Positions 9,583 through 17,880 of a stretch of 51,184 bases of DNA are shown here, piece by piece. The DNA comes from Bacteroidota bacterium (GTDB lineage Bacteria > Bacteroidota > Bacteroidia > Bacteroidales > JAGONC01). Where the stretch lies: positions 1 to 51,184 of the forward strand of contig JAPLDP010000025.1 in NCBI GenBank assembly GCA_026391695.1. The letters are read 5' to 3'. Each line of letters opens with the position of its first letter. Position 1 is the first letter of the stretch. The notes below the pieces were generated by a model. That model saw only the letters and a list, made by a program, of their open reading frames with translations. It was not told the origin of the DNA and searched no databases. The translations under genes were made by a program, and so were the position numbers.

Positions 9583-9676
9583 ACCGCAGAGATCATAGAA
9601 GGGTCGCAGAGATCGTGAATTGACTTTGCGTCCTTTGCGCCTCCTTTGCGCCTCCTTTGCGTCCTTTGCGGTTAAC
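9583..9676. repeat. Short-unit repeat array with CGCAAAGG core
   Basis: On the plus strand, TTTGCG followed by CCTT or CCTCC spacers occurs five times in a row (about 9622-9672), preceded by two CGCAGAGATC phrases. Related fragments (ACACAGAGGACACGGAT at 11663-11679; CACGGAGGAT at 6472-6481) lie in other intergenic gaps. The array sits between the copper operon and the FG-GAP gene and contains no ORF. Confidence 0.6.
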
Positions 9677-9683
9677 AAAGAAC

Positions 9684-11375
9684 CTAATGCATTATGATTA
9701 ACTTTTTACATATAAACACTTCACCGGCAGAAAAGTTTACTAAAAAGCATCCTTCAGTAAGGTCGGAAACATCATATTTTATATCGTATTCCCCTGATTT
9801 TTTAAATCCTTCACTGATGACTTTGACAGTATAGCCTGTCATATCAGCAATGGAAACAATTATGTAACTGTCATTTATAATGCCGTATTTCAAGCTGATC
9901 TCTTTTGAGGCAGGATTGGGATAGATATCGGACGTCCATACATCACCTGCTGCAGCGTTTATATCTTTAATGCCGACAGGCGAATTTGTATTATAAAAGA
10001 TGTAATTCCCGACATTCGAATCCCAGTTTGTAATGACTATATCGCCATCCAGGCAGTATTTGTAGGCAATGGTCACCTGGTCACCCTGGAAAAGGCGGTT
10101 TTTAAAAAATACCAGGTTCCTGTTTGGCAGGGAGGAGTAATTGGCCGGATCGATCAGCACGTTATTGATCATGACATACCGAATTTCTTCGATGATCTGA
10201 TGCTGAAGGGTGACAACAGCCGCTTCAAGTTGCTGGATGGTGATGGTATCAATATCCCCGACAAGGCCTTCCTGTCCAAGGTCAGCCATCTGGATGGCTT
10301 CAACCACTGATGCTGTGTTGGATGTATAGGCCGGAACAGTCGCAAAATCCACACCGTTTCCCACGAGGATCTCCATTGGGAGCCACCATCCGCCATAAAT
10401 AAGGTCAAGGGTATCATCACGGGTGACATCTGCAAGGAGAATACCTGAACCATAACCTATGTACATTGATGTCCATGCAGCATAAGAAGCTTCAGGAAAA
10501 GGCAGGGAAAATATATATTGCCGTATTTTGCCATCGCCGCCATGCTGGTCGTTACCGGTCATGACCATACACGGCAGCTGGCCTGCCTGCAAAGTGCCAA
10601 TATCCACCGAATTGATGAAAAGACTTGACTCTGCAGTCTGCCAGGCAGGAGCACTCTGAATGTATCCTGAATTGCTGGCCAGGAAGATGTAACTTCTGTT
10701 CGGCTCGCAGACAAATACCACATCGGTAAATCCATTTCCATCCATATCAGCGAATTCCACATCTGCAGCGCCAATGTCGATGGCTGATTCCCACACATCG
10801 ACGTTGGTGAATAAACCGTTGTTATTGATAAAAATACGTCCTTTGTCGATGATGTTATGATACGGTTCACCGCAGGCAACTGCCAGGTCAAGGTCGCCAT
10901 CTGCATCGGCATCGCCAAGGGCACAACTGAACGTATAAAATGGATCGGAGACAAACGAAGGCGAGGATTCCAATTGTCCTCCCTGGTTATAATAGACTTT
11001 TACCTTGCCGGGACTGCCAAAGCCTGACGGACCTAAATATACCGAAACGGCCACATCATTCCATCCATCTTTATTGATATCACCCACAGCCAGATGGCCA
11101 TGATAATCGACATCAGAAGATTGCCACGACGGAGCCAGGGGAAAAGTCCCATCGCCATTGTTATAATAGACCACCAGCTTCTGTCGCGCCTGGTCATTAC
11201 CATTGGCCACGATAATGTCTTTCCATCCATCGCCGTTGATGTCAGCCAACCCAAGTCCGGTGGCCACCTGACTCAAAGGCGTCGATTGCCAGTCAGGATT
11301 CAGATTATAAGGTATCTCCTGTGCAAATGAAATGAATGGCAAAAAAACAATCAAAACAATTCCGGGATATTTCAT
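9684..11375 (-). CDS. Secreted FG-GAP/VCBS repeat protein with T9SS sorting domain
   Basis: The 563-residue product has a signal peptide (cleavage near ISFAQ, residue 18). Several FG-GAP/VCBS beta-propeller repeats follow, with calcium-type DxNGDGxxD loops (DINGDGWKD, DINKDGWND, DADADGDLD, DMDGNGFTD; residues about 45-220). The last ~75 residues form a type IX secretion Por sorting domain (IYPNPASKEISL ... SGEYDIKYDVSDL ... KKLIIMH). Such proteins are exported across the outer membrane by T9SS and attached to the surface or released; their propellers are typically adhesive. It is monocistronic. The presence of this tail implies that the genome encodes a T9SS. Confidence 0.9.
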   Translation of the reverse strand: MKYPGIVLIVFLPFISFAQEIPYNLNPDWQSTPLSQVATGLGLADINGDGWKDIIVANGNDQARQKLVVYYNNGDGTFPLAPSWQSSDVDYHGHLAVGDINKDGWNDVAVSVYLGPSGFGSPGKVKVYYNQGGQLESSPSFVSDPFYTFSCALGDADADGDLDLAVACGEPYHNIIDKGRIFINNNGLFTNVDVWESAIDIGAADVEFADMDGNGFTDVVFVCEPNRSYIFLASNSGYIQSAPAWQTAESSLFINSVDIGTLQAGQLPCMVMTGNDQHGGDGKIRQYIFSLPFPEASYAAWTSMYIGYGSGILLADVTRDDTLDLIYGGWWLPMEILVGNGVDFATVPAYTSNTASVVEAIQMADLGQEGLVGDIDTITIQQLEAAVVTLQHQIIEEIRYVMINNVLIDPANYSSLPNRNLVFFKNRLFQGDQVTIAYKYCLDGDIVITNWDSNVGNYIFYNTNSPVGIKDINAAAGDVWTSDIYPNPASKEISLKYGIINDSYIIVSIADMTGYTVKVISEGFKKSGEYDIKYDVSDLTEGCFLVNFSAGEVFICKKLIIMH

Positions 11376-11445
11376 AATCCTTAAACGTATTTAAAAAAAT
11401 TATTCTCTGCCAAAAACATTATTCCTATTGGTCCCTGATCATTGC

Positions 11446-11613
11446 TCATTGATCATTGATTTGTCTGCTCAGTTCTTCCACCTTATCCTTGAGTATCTCT
11501 AACTCCGCTATCTCATTTTTTGTCAGTTTCATCCTTTTTTGTTTGGATTCAAGTTCAATGATCTTCATGGATAAAATATAGCGCGTGTGTTTGAGCTTGT
11601 CGGTCTTTTTCAT
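11446..11613 (-). CDS. Small helical protein, unknown
   Basis: A 55-residue product from the ATG at 11613 (a TTG at 11637 would add 8 residues). It is Lys/Glu-rich with heptad-like spacing of Ile/Leu (MKIIELESKQKRMKLTKNE onward), suggesting a short coiled coil. No family is recognised. It lies between the FG-GAP gene and cysH-type gene and could be non-coding by chance; the charge pattern favours a real gene only moderately. Confidence 0.4.
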   Translation of the reverse strand: MKKTDKLKHTRYILSMKIIELESKQKRMKLTKNEIAELEILKDKVEELSRQINDQ

Positions 11614-11734
11614 TTCGTTATTGAATATTATCTTCAAAGTTATTCAATTTTTAAATTAATAGGACACAGAGGACACGGATGATCACGGATTAATAAATCT
11701 ACGTAAAATAAACTTTTTATGGATTTAATTGTTT

Positions 11735-11766
11735 TTCGTTAGTCGTTTAAAATTGAATACATTTGC
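11735..11766 (+). promoter_or_regulatory. Probable promoter of the APS/PAPS reductase gene
   Basis: TACATTTGC (11758-11766) matches the Bacteroidota -7 element TAnnTTTG. An imperfect -33 element TTCG (11735-11738) stands 19 bp upstream. Transcription would start about 10 nt before the ATG at 11785. Confidence 0.55.
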
Positions 11767-11784
11767 CGCCCATTATCTGAGGAA

Positions 11785-12507
11785 ATGAATAAAGTACAAA
11801 GTGAACATCTCAATAATCAGTTAAAAGATTCTTCACCGGAAGAAGTGCTAAACTTTTTCATTAAAAATTATAAAAACAGTATTGCCTTTTCGACCAGCTT
11901 TAGCGCTGAGGACCAGGTTATTACGCATATGATCTCGGTCATCGATAAAACCGTCCGGATTTTCACTCTCGATACAGGAAGGCATTTCCAGGAGACCTAT
12001 GATATTCTTGACATTACGCGAAACAAATATGATCTGAATATAGAGGTATATTTCCCTGATTTTAATAAGGTCGAGAATATGGTCAATGAAAAGGGTGTCA
12101 ACCTGTTCTATGAGAGCATTGAAAACCGCTTGCTATGCTGCTCTATCAGGAAGACCGAACCGCTGAAAAGGGCTCTTCATGGTGTGGATGTCTGGGTCAG
12201 CGGCATGCGCCGCGAACAGTCGCCATCACGCAGGAACATCCAGGTTGTCGAATGGGATGACCCAAATGCCCTCATTAAGGTAAATCCGCTGGTGAACCGT
12301 ACCTATGAACAGGTGTGGGCATACATAAGGGAAAACCATGTACCTTATCATAAACTCCACGACAATGGCTATCCAAGTATAGGGTGCCAGCCATGCACCA
12401 GGGCTGTGAAACCTGGTGAAGATATCCGTGCCGGCAGGTGGTGGTGGGAAATGGACGGACACAGGGAATGCGGAATACATGTACCTAGTCCACCTTCCAT
12501 TCGATGA
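11785..12507 (+). CDS. cysH: Phosphoadenylyl/adenylyl-sulfate reductase (assimilatory)
   Basis: The 240-residue enzyme belongs to the PAPS reductase family: SFSAEDQVITHMI (about residues 39-51) is the nucleotide-binding PP-loop. Two Cys pairs, CC at about 118-119 and CxxC in GCQPCTRAV (about 205-208), are the [4Fe-4S] ligands that mark the APS-reducing subclass. The C-terminal ECGIHV holds the catalytic Cys. It reduces activated sulfate to sulfite with thioredoxin. A GAGGA sequence lies 5 bases before the ATG. Other sulfate-assimilation genes are not adjacent, so it is an isolated copy. Its 3' end overlaps the convergent glycosidase gene by 23 bp. Confidence 0.92.
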   Translation: MNKVQSEHLNNQLKDSSPEEVLNFFIKNYKNSIAFSTSFSAEDQVITHMISVIDKTVRIFTLDTGRHFQETYDILDITRNKYDLNIEVYFPDFNKVENMVNEKGVNLFYESIENRLLCCSIRKTEPLKRALHGVDVWVSGMRREQSPSRRNIQVVEWDDPNALIKVNPLVNRTYEQVWAYIRENHVPYHKLHDNGYPSIGCQPCTRAVKPGEDIRAGRWWWEMDGHRECGIHVPSPPSIR

Positions 12508-14884
12508 TTCCTCCGGATTTGGCGTTTTGCAACTGAACTTCTATTCGTAATCCATCAGTTTTTACCGGTTTGAAAGTAAGTACGTTGTATTTGTCCTTTT
12601 CTATTCCGTAAGGAGTTGTGTTTTCGACAGGCATCCAGTTGCCATTATTGTGATATAACAACTGCCATGATTGCGGCACACGGCATACATAATCATAATG
12701 ATCAAATTCAAACCAGTACACCTCTGTCTGGCTCACTGTTACAGGCTTAGCGAAATCATACTGCACCCATTCCTTCGTGCCATTCCGCAGCCACCAGTAG
12801 TAAAATGGCTTTGAACTATCGTTTGACCTTTTGGGTACGAACTGGTCATTGAGGCCAATGGAATCGCCTGTTGAACTTGATACCTTGCTTGCTGAAGCGA
12901 TGGTCGGCAACGGTGTTATCCATGCACCTTGAGCCTGACGTGGCAGCCACACAGCCATTTCGCCGGGCCGGCGGTTCTCCCAGGTATAGTATGGAATAGC
13001 TGTGAATTTCACTTTTTTGATGTCAACAGAATCGTTACCTGCTCCCCTGAAAACAGCATTGGCTTCACCGTTGATGACATTGACCCCATTCAGCAAATCA
13101 GGGCGATAGGACTGTTCAAGTGTTACGGTGTCAGGCAGATATACATTCAGAACATACCCGTCAGGATAATCGGGCCATTCAGCACAATAAACAACAGGTC
13201 CGCATTGCAGTGCAACCTTGCCGGCATCATCCTCCACCAGGGTATTGGCAATGACACGCCTGACAGTCATGGGTAGGTTTAATTCAATGTTGTCGTTTTC
13301 ATTCCACCTGCGAGATATCGTCGCGTATCCATTTTTAAGGTCAACAGGCAGGTCTTCGCCATTCACTTTAAGTGTGATGACTTCATCATTCTGATCGGGG
13401 AAAGAATACAGATCGCCCGGCACAGGTTGATTGCCGGCCCAGCCAGGTATACGTATACAGACTGAAAACCTGGATGATCTCTCTGGTGATATGGTCAGCC
13501 GTACCTTCCCGTCCCATGGATATCCTGTTTCCTGGATGACTGTCAGCTTCCGGCCATTCATCTGCATCTGGGCTGTGCCTGTTGCGAAAAGATTCACATA
13601 CAGGGTATGTTCACTTTGTGCATAGGCGTATCCCGGCACAGAAGCCAGAAACCGGGTGATATTTCCCGGGCAGCAGGCGCAGCCAAACCAGGGCCGGCGC
13701 TCATGTATGCCATTCGATTCCAGTGGATTATCATAAAAGAAACGGTCACCGCTGAGCGACACACCCGACAACAGTCCGTTATAAAGAGTACGTTCCAGAA
13801 CATCCATGTATTTCGCATCGCCATACATCAGGAATAAACGGTAGTTCCAATATACATTGGCAATGGAGGCACATGTCTCGCAGTAGGCGGTCATGTTGGG
13901 TAGCTCATAGTTCTCACCAAAACCTTCGCCAAACGGCCTGGCGCCAATGCCACCGGTGATATACAATTTCTTCGTAACCACATTTTCCCATATCCTGGTG
14001 ATGGCATCCATGTACTCCCTGTCGCCTGTCAGCGCCGCTATGTCGGCAATACCGGAATATAAATAACCGGCCCTGACTGCATGGCCGACAGCTTCGGATT
14101 GTTCCTTCAAAGGCATATGATCCTGGCTGTAAGGGCTGAGCTTATGCCCATCGTGGCCGTAACCGGTTTCGTCGAGAAAAAATTTCGCCAGCCGGAGGTA
14201 TTTTTCCGCGCCTGTCACCCTGTAAAGCTTCACCAGGGCCATTTCGATGATGGGGTGGCCTGAAGGACATTGTTTCTGACCGGAACCACTTCCGAAAACC
14301 TTATCAATCAGATCGGCATTTTTGATGGCGACATCCAGGAGTGCTCTCTTGCCTGTCGCCTGGTAATAGGCCACCGCAGCTTCATACAGGTGCCCCATGT
14401 TATACAATTCATGGCTGTTGAGCTTCTCCCACCGTTCTTTGCCCATCCACCGTTCAAGGCGGGAACACTTGTTGGTCCGGCAGGTATAGAGGTAGCCATC
14501 ATCCTCCTGTGCAGCGGCAATCAGGCCTATCACGCTGTCGCAATAACTCTCAAGGGCCTTATCAGGGTATATGGCCAGGGAGTATGCTGCGCCTTCCAGA
14601 ATCTTGTAAACATCGGTGTCGTCAAAAGGATAATCTCCCTTGTGTTCACCTTTTTTTAGTCCGCCGGCGATAGCGAAATTGTCAAGACGGCCAGTCAACT
14701 CGCACTGCTTAAAGGCAAAAGGTATTGTCACCGTTCGGTTTACCTCTATCCTGGGTGCCCAGAACTGGTCGTTAAAGTGCACCTGCGTGAACGGAACCGG
14801 CCGGATTGGGTAATCCTTTCTTTCAGTTTTTGAGCAGGAAGTCAGTATAACAAAAAGTACGAGAAATGGGGTGGTTTTTTTCAT
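12485..14884 (-). CDS. GH127-type glycoside hydrolase (beta-L-arabinofuranosidase family)
   Basis: The 799-residue protein has a lipoprotein signal (LFVILTSCSK). An (alpha/alpha)6 barrel of the DUF1680/GH127 family follows. The Zn-binding/catalytic Cys cluster is visible as YCETC (about residues 333-337) and FGCACCPGN (about 400-407), with the Glu of the first motif as proposed acid. The last ~130 residues form an additional beta domain resembling a discoidin/F5-8C module. GH127 enzymes release beta-L-arabinofuranose from plant glycoproteins, so a role in plant-derived glycan use is likely, though no SusC/D pair is next to it. ATG 14884 starts the signal peptide. Confidence 0.9.
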   Translation of the reverse strand: MKKTTPFLVLFVILTSCSKTERKDYPIRPVPFTQVHFNDQFWAPRIEVNRTVTIPFAFKQCELTGRLDNFAIAGGLKKGEHKGDYPFDDTDVYKILEGAAYSLAIYPDKALESYCDSVIGLIAAAQEDDGYLYTCRTNKCSRLERWMGKERWEKLNSHELYNMGHLYEAAVAYYQATGKRALLDVAIKNADLIDKVFGSGSGQKQCPSGHPIIEMALVKLYRVTGAEKYLRLAKFFLDETGYGHDGHKLSPYSQDHMPLKEQSEAVGHAVRAGYLYSGIADIAALTGDREYMDAITRIWENVVTKKLYITGGIGARPFGEGFGENYELPNMTAYCETCASIANVYWNYRLFLMYGDAKYMDVLERTLYNGLLSGVSLSGDRFFYDNPLESNGIHERRPWFGCACCPGNITRFLASVPGYAYAQSEHTLYVNLFATGTAQMQMNGRKLTVIQETGYPWDGKVRLTISPERSSRFSVCIRIPGWAGNQPVPGDLYSFPDQNDEVITLKVNGEDLPVDLKNGYATISRRWNENDNIELNLPMTVRRVIANTLVEDDAGKVALQCGPVVYCAEWPDYPDGYVLNVYLPDTVTLEQSYRPDLLNGVNVINGEANAVFRGAGNDSVDIKKVKFTAIPYYTWENRRPGEMAVWLPRQAQGAWITPLPTIASASKVSSSTGDSIGLNDQFVPKRSNDSSKPFYYWWLRNGTKEWVQYDFAKPVTVSQTEVYWFEFDHYDYVCRVPQSWQLLYHNNGNWMPVENTTPYGIEKDKYNVLTFKPVKTDGLRIEVQLQNAKSGGIIEWKVD

Positions 14885-14899
14885 GTTTGTTAAAAATCA

Positions 14900-14970
14900 G
14901 TTACAAGTTGCAAGTTGCAGGTTGAGCGAGGCGCGGCCGAGCGAAATCCCGACAAAGTCGGGATTGCAAG
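14900..14970 (+). repeat. Heptamer-array dispersed repeat, copy A
   Basis: GTTACAA-GTTGCAA-GTTGCAG-GTTGAGCG is followed by a short spacer and the palindrome AATCCCGACAAAGTCGGGATT. The same order occurs inverted at 41066-41144 (palindrome, CGCTCA phrase, then heptamers), so these are two copies of one element in opposite orientation. It is located immediately upstream of the GH127 gene on its 5' side. Confidence 0.7.
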
Positions 14971-14987
14971 TTTTTTATTCATTCTTG

Positions 14988-16208
14988 TTAATTAAACCTT
15001 ATCGCCCTCATAGGGGTGATACGGGTTATGATATACGAAGGAACGATCAGCATGAGCGTGCAAATCAACAGGGTTCCGACGTTAAGCAAAACAACAGTCC
15101 AAACATCGAGGTTGATAGGGACTACCGATACATAATAGGATTCCTGCGGGAGCCTGATAAGTCCGAACTTTTGCTGGAGCAGGCACAGGCTTATGCCGAA
15201 GAAATTGCCCCACAGGAGACCTTTTCCGATGAGCCAGGCTGCATTGTACAAAAATATTTTCCGCACGCTCCAGTTCCTGGTGCCCAATGCTTTAAGGATG
15301 CCGATCATATTAGTTCGTTCCAGGATGAGAATGAGCAATGTGGATATCATGGTGATACCTGCAACAACGACCATCAGCACCAGGATAATGACTACATTCA
15401 TATCCTGTAACGCCAGCCAGTCGAACATTTGCGGATATAGCTGCCTGATGGTCTGCACATCCAGATTAAAGGGCACATGGCTGTAAACCTCTTCCGCAAC
15501 TTTGTCGAGGTCCCTGAAATTATCGATGAGCACTTCAAAGCCCGACACCTGGTCCGCTGTCCAGTTATTCAGCTTCTGGATGTGTCCAATGTCACAAAAC
15601 ACATAGGTGTTATCAAATTCATCGAGTCCGGTTTCAAAGATGCCGGCGACCCTGAATTTCCGGCCCCTGGTTGTATTATCGATGATAAAATACATCCGGA
15701 GGTCATCGCCGACGTTGAATTTCAGCTTTGCGGCGATTTTTTTTGAAATCATGACATCGTCGGTTTTGCCGGTATCACTGACGGATAAGATATTTCCCGC
15801 GACCATTTTATCGCTGAAGAAGGACCAATCGTGGTCGCTGCCGGCACCTTTGAGTACGACACCCTGTATCTGGTCTTCCGTCTTGATGATGCCGGCCTTG
15901 ATGGCATAAACCTGTATGTGCTTTACACCCCGGATGTCTTCAAGGGAAGGATAGAAATCCTGGTTCTTCTCAACCGGTGATGACTCATAGGAGGCATTCA
16001 TGTCGTAACGGCATATCTGAATATGTCCTCCGAAGCCGATGACCTTGTTACGTATCTGCTGCTGAAAGCCGGTGACAATGGCCATTGAGATGATCATGAC
16101 AGCCAGTCCAAGGACGATGCTCAGGATGGTAATACGGATGATCGGACGCGAAAAGCTGGCTTCGCTTTTGGATACAATACGACGCGCTATAAAAAGTTCA
16201 AAATTCAA
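14988..16208 (-). CDS. LolC/LolE-type ABC transporter permease
   Basis: The 406-residue protein has the layout of lipoprotein-releasing system permeases: a short cytoplasmic start (MNFELFIARRIVSKS), TM1 at about residues 23-48, and a large periplasmic MacB-like domain (about 50-265). Three closely spaced membrane segments at the C-terminus form the FtsX domain (TMISTLLILILERTNMIGILKALG is the conserved coupling-helix region). LolCDE-type transporters extract lipoproteins from the inner membrane. The ATPase partner is not in this window next to it, which is common in Bacteroidota where the permease gene is separate. Confidence 0.88.
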   Translation of the reverse strand: MNFELFIARRIVSKSEASFSRPIIRITILSIVLGLAVMIISMAIVTGFQQQIRNKVIGFGGHIQICRYDMNASYESSPVEKNQDFYPSLEDIRGVKHIQVYAIKAGIIKTEDQIQGVVLKGAGSDHDWSFFSDKMVAGNILSVSDTGKTDDVMISKKIAAKLKFNVGDDLRMYFIIDNTTRGRKFRVAGIFETGLDEFDNTYVFCDIGHIQKLNNWTADQVSGFEVLIDNFRDLDKVAEEVYSHVPFNLDVQTIRQLYPQMFDWLALQDMNVVIILVLMVVVAGITMISTLLILILERTNMIGILKALGTRNWSVRKIFLYNAAWLIGKGLLWGNFFGISLCLLQQKFGLIRLPQESYYVSVVPINLDVWTVVLLNVGTLLICTLMLIVPSYIITRITPMRAIRFN

Positions 16209-16245
16209 TTTTCGATTTTAAATTTTAAATTTTCAATTGTTATCT

Positions 16246-16320
16246 GGCCCACGATTAAAATCGTGGGTGAAATTAATTGCGAATGATTTACCTGGCCCAC
16301 GATTTTAATCGTGGGTTTCA
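16246..16320. repeat. Tandem REP-like hairpins
   Basis: Two perfect palindromes, CCCACGATTAAAATCGTGGG-like (16248-16267) and CCCACGATTTTAATCGTGGG (16296-16315), each preceded by GG and followed by a T-rich tail. They are 48 bp apart in direct orientation. This is the form of REP units that RAYT/TnpA-REP transposases use in this phylum; no RAYT gene is in the window. Confidence 0.65.
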
Positions 16321-16860
16321 AAATTAATCGAAAATGTTGAATAATCTTAATTGCGCGAATTCAGAGTATGTTTTTATGCGAAAAGAGATGATGCTCAATG
16401 AAAAAGAGAAATGGATAAAGAATGTTTTTCTATTTCTGTACTTTCTTTTATTTGTCTCCCGTCTTTCGACGGGATAAACTCCAGAAAGTACGAAAGAAAA
16501 GGACAGCCTGGGTTTTGGGCGACCCACTCCTTGAATATCCAATATCGAACATTCGAAGTAGAAGGCGAAATAATCTTCGAAGTTAAAGACATTAAACATA
16601 AGCGTCTGCTGCGTATTGTTTACTATTACATCTAAGTTGCCATATTGACTATTTGACTAATTTTCAAATTCTCAAATTTTCAAATTAATTCCCCGCCCCG
16701 CCTGCAAACCCTAAGGCATTTAAGAAAAGAAATAATTTAAAAAGTCTGCATCTATGAAACGAATCTTTAAATACAGAACTATTCAATCTCCAGCAGATCA
16801 AAATATTATTTACCTGCCTTCAAATCTCATTCCCACGTTAACGTAAAATTTTCGACATGA

Positions 16861-16892
16861 TTTGTTAATCTTATTGAGATGACATATATTTG
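16861..16892 (+). promoter_or_regulatory. Consensus Bacteroidota promoter ahead of the accessory genes
   Basis: TTTG at 16861-16864, exactly 20 bp, then TATATTTG at 16885-16892: an exact match to TTTG-N20-TAnnTTTG. It would give a transcript starting near 16899, about 160 nt upstream of the DUF6398 gene, and running through the large hairpin at 16934-17011. Confidence 0.65.
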
Positions 16893-16933
16893 TTTGAAAT
16901 TCATGCAGATAATTTGTACAGTATAAAAATATA

Positions 16934-17011
16934 GTGGTGCGGCTTCCAAGTTGGCGTTTTGATATGTGAATTCATTCACTTGTAAAACAAATTAACGCTA
17001 TACTGCAGCAC
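16934..17011. repeat. Large imperfect hairpin, left of accessory cassette
   Basis: GTGGTGCGG (16934-16942) pairs with CTGCAGCAC (17003-17011) with two mismatches. GCGTT (16954-16958) pairs with AACGC (16994-16998), and the tip is GTGAAT-TC-ATTCAC (16966-16979). Interrupted stems of this size recall integron attC sites, but canonical RYYYAAC/GTTRRRY core boxes are not clear. Confidence 0.5.
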
Positions 17012-17061
17012 ATACATTGTTTTTAGTGGCAATACATAATAAAACTTAAACTTAATCCCAA

Positions 17062-17571
17062 ATGGAGAAAAAAGATAAATCAGCAATCGAAAGCAAAAAA
17101 AATCAAATTCTTAATTTGATAAAAGAATTTTGTTCACAAAAACTTGATGATGAGTATTTTGTACTATCTGAACGACTTTTAGATAAACTCGGAAGAAAAA
17201 GAGATGTGCCATTTATGACCGGAAAGATTGAAATATGGGCTGCTGCGGTTATTCATGCTCTTGGAACCATTAATTTTTTATTCGATAAATCATTCAACCC
17301 ATATGTCACAATTGATGAGATTAACGATTTTTTCGGAACAAATAAATCATCAACTGGCTCAAAATCCAAGTTTATCAGAGATTTATTAAAAATGGATTAT
17401 TATAATAGTGAGTTTTCAACAAGTCACATGCAAAAAAATAATCCCTATAATGATCTGGTAATGTTTAATGGATTTATAGTTCCAGTTGATTCATTGCCGG
17501 AGGATCTACAGGAAAAAGTCAGAAAAGTCAGATCAGAGGGAAAGGACATTGAATTTCATACTAAAAAATAA
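17062..17571 (+). CDS. DUF6398 domain protein
   Basis: The 169-residue soluble protein contains the segment LSERLLDKLGRKRDVPFMTG and then KIEIWAAAVIHALGTINFLFD, which I recognise as the DUF6398 pattern. A helix-turn-helix-like part follows (YVTIDEINDFFGTNKSSTGSK, about residues 87-107). That suggests nucleic-acid binding, but no function is established. It is AT-rich in codon use compared with the housekeeping genes, begins the accessory three-gene group, and is served by the promoter at 16861-16892. Confidence 0.7.
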   Translation: MEKKDKSAIESKKNQILNLIKEFCSQKLDDEYFVLSERLLDKLGRKRDVPFMTGKIEIWAAAVIHALGTINFLFDKSFNPYVTIDEINDFFGTNKSSTGSKSKFIRDLLKMDYYNSEFSTSHMQKNNPYNDLVMFNGFIVPVDSLPEDLQEKVRKVRSEGKDIEFHTKK

Positions 17572-17615
17572 AGAAATATACTACCCCCATAAGCCGCATG
17601 CAAAAAGCCTAAAAT

Positions 17616-17876
17616 ATGATACATTCTATAAATATAGCATATTATCTTGAGAAAGATTGGAAACGATTCCTGGAATCAATTGACGACAGGGAAAGTATGC
17701 ATGATACATGGAAAGAGTGGCACAAAGCATACTTAAAAACAAAAAAGGAGCTCAGTATACGAGGATTCAGAGTCAATGATTTTATAGTGGATATAGATGA
17801 GTTGATTAAATATTGCAAAATGAGAGGAATTAAAAACGATGGGAAAGCTCGTTCACAATTTGTAACGAAAAGATAA
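17616..17876 (+). CDS. Small hypothetical protein
   Basis: An 86-residue, highly charged and mostly helical product with a conserved-looking DTWKEWHKAYLKTKKEL stretch and a C-terminal basic tail. No family is recognised. It follows the DUF6398 gene by 44 bp and is followed after 4 bp by the next ORF, so it is probably translated from the same transcript. Confidence 0.65.
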   Translation: MIHSINIAYYLEKDWKRFLESIDDRESMHDTWKEWHKAYLKTKKELSIRGFRVNDFIVDIDELIKYCKMRGIKNDGKARSQFVTKR

Positions 17877-17880
17877 CACA

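Larger units (their letters stand above)
16209..17061. other. Long AT-rich intergenic region with hairpins and a promoter
   Basis: No convincing gene lies here. From left to right it contains two REP-like hairpins (16248-16315) and a CCCGTCTTTCGACGGG hairpin (16458-16473) flanked by inverted ACTTTCTTT/AAAGTAC phrases. It also holds short TTCAAATT-type direct repeats (16661-16687), a strong Bacteroidota promoter (16861-16892), and a large imperfect hairpin (16934-17011). The two overlapping opposite-strand ORFs around 16324-16635 are products of these repeats. Confidence 0.6.

Noticed and set aside
14871-15410. 179-codon plus-strand frame at the end of the LolC/E-type gene
   Set aside because: It begins in the heptamer repeat and runs antisense to the FtsX domain; no protein-like pattern.
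16324-16635. Two opposite-strand frames of 74-91 codons in the intergenic region
   Set aside because: They are translations of palindromic and interspersed repeat sequence (CCCGTCTTTCGACGGG area) and lack start signals.
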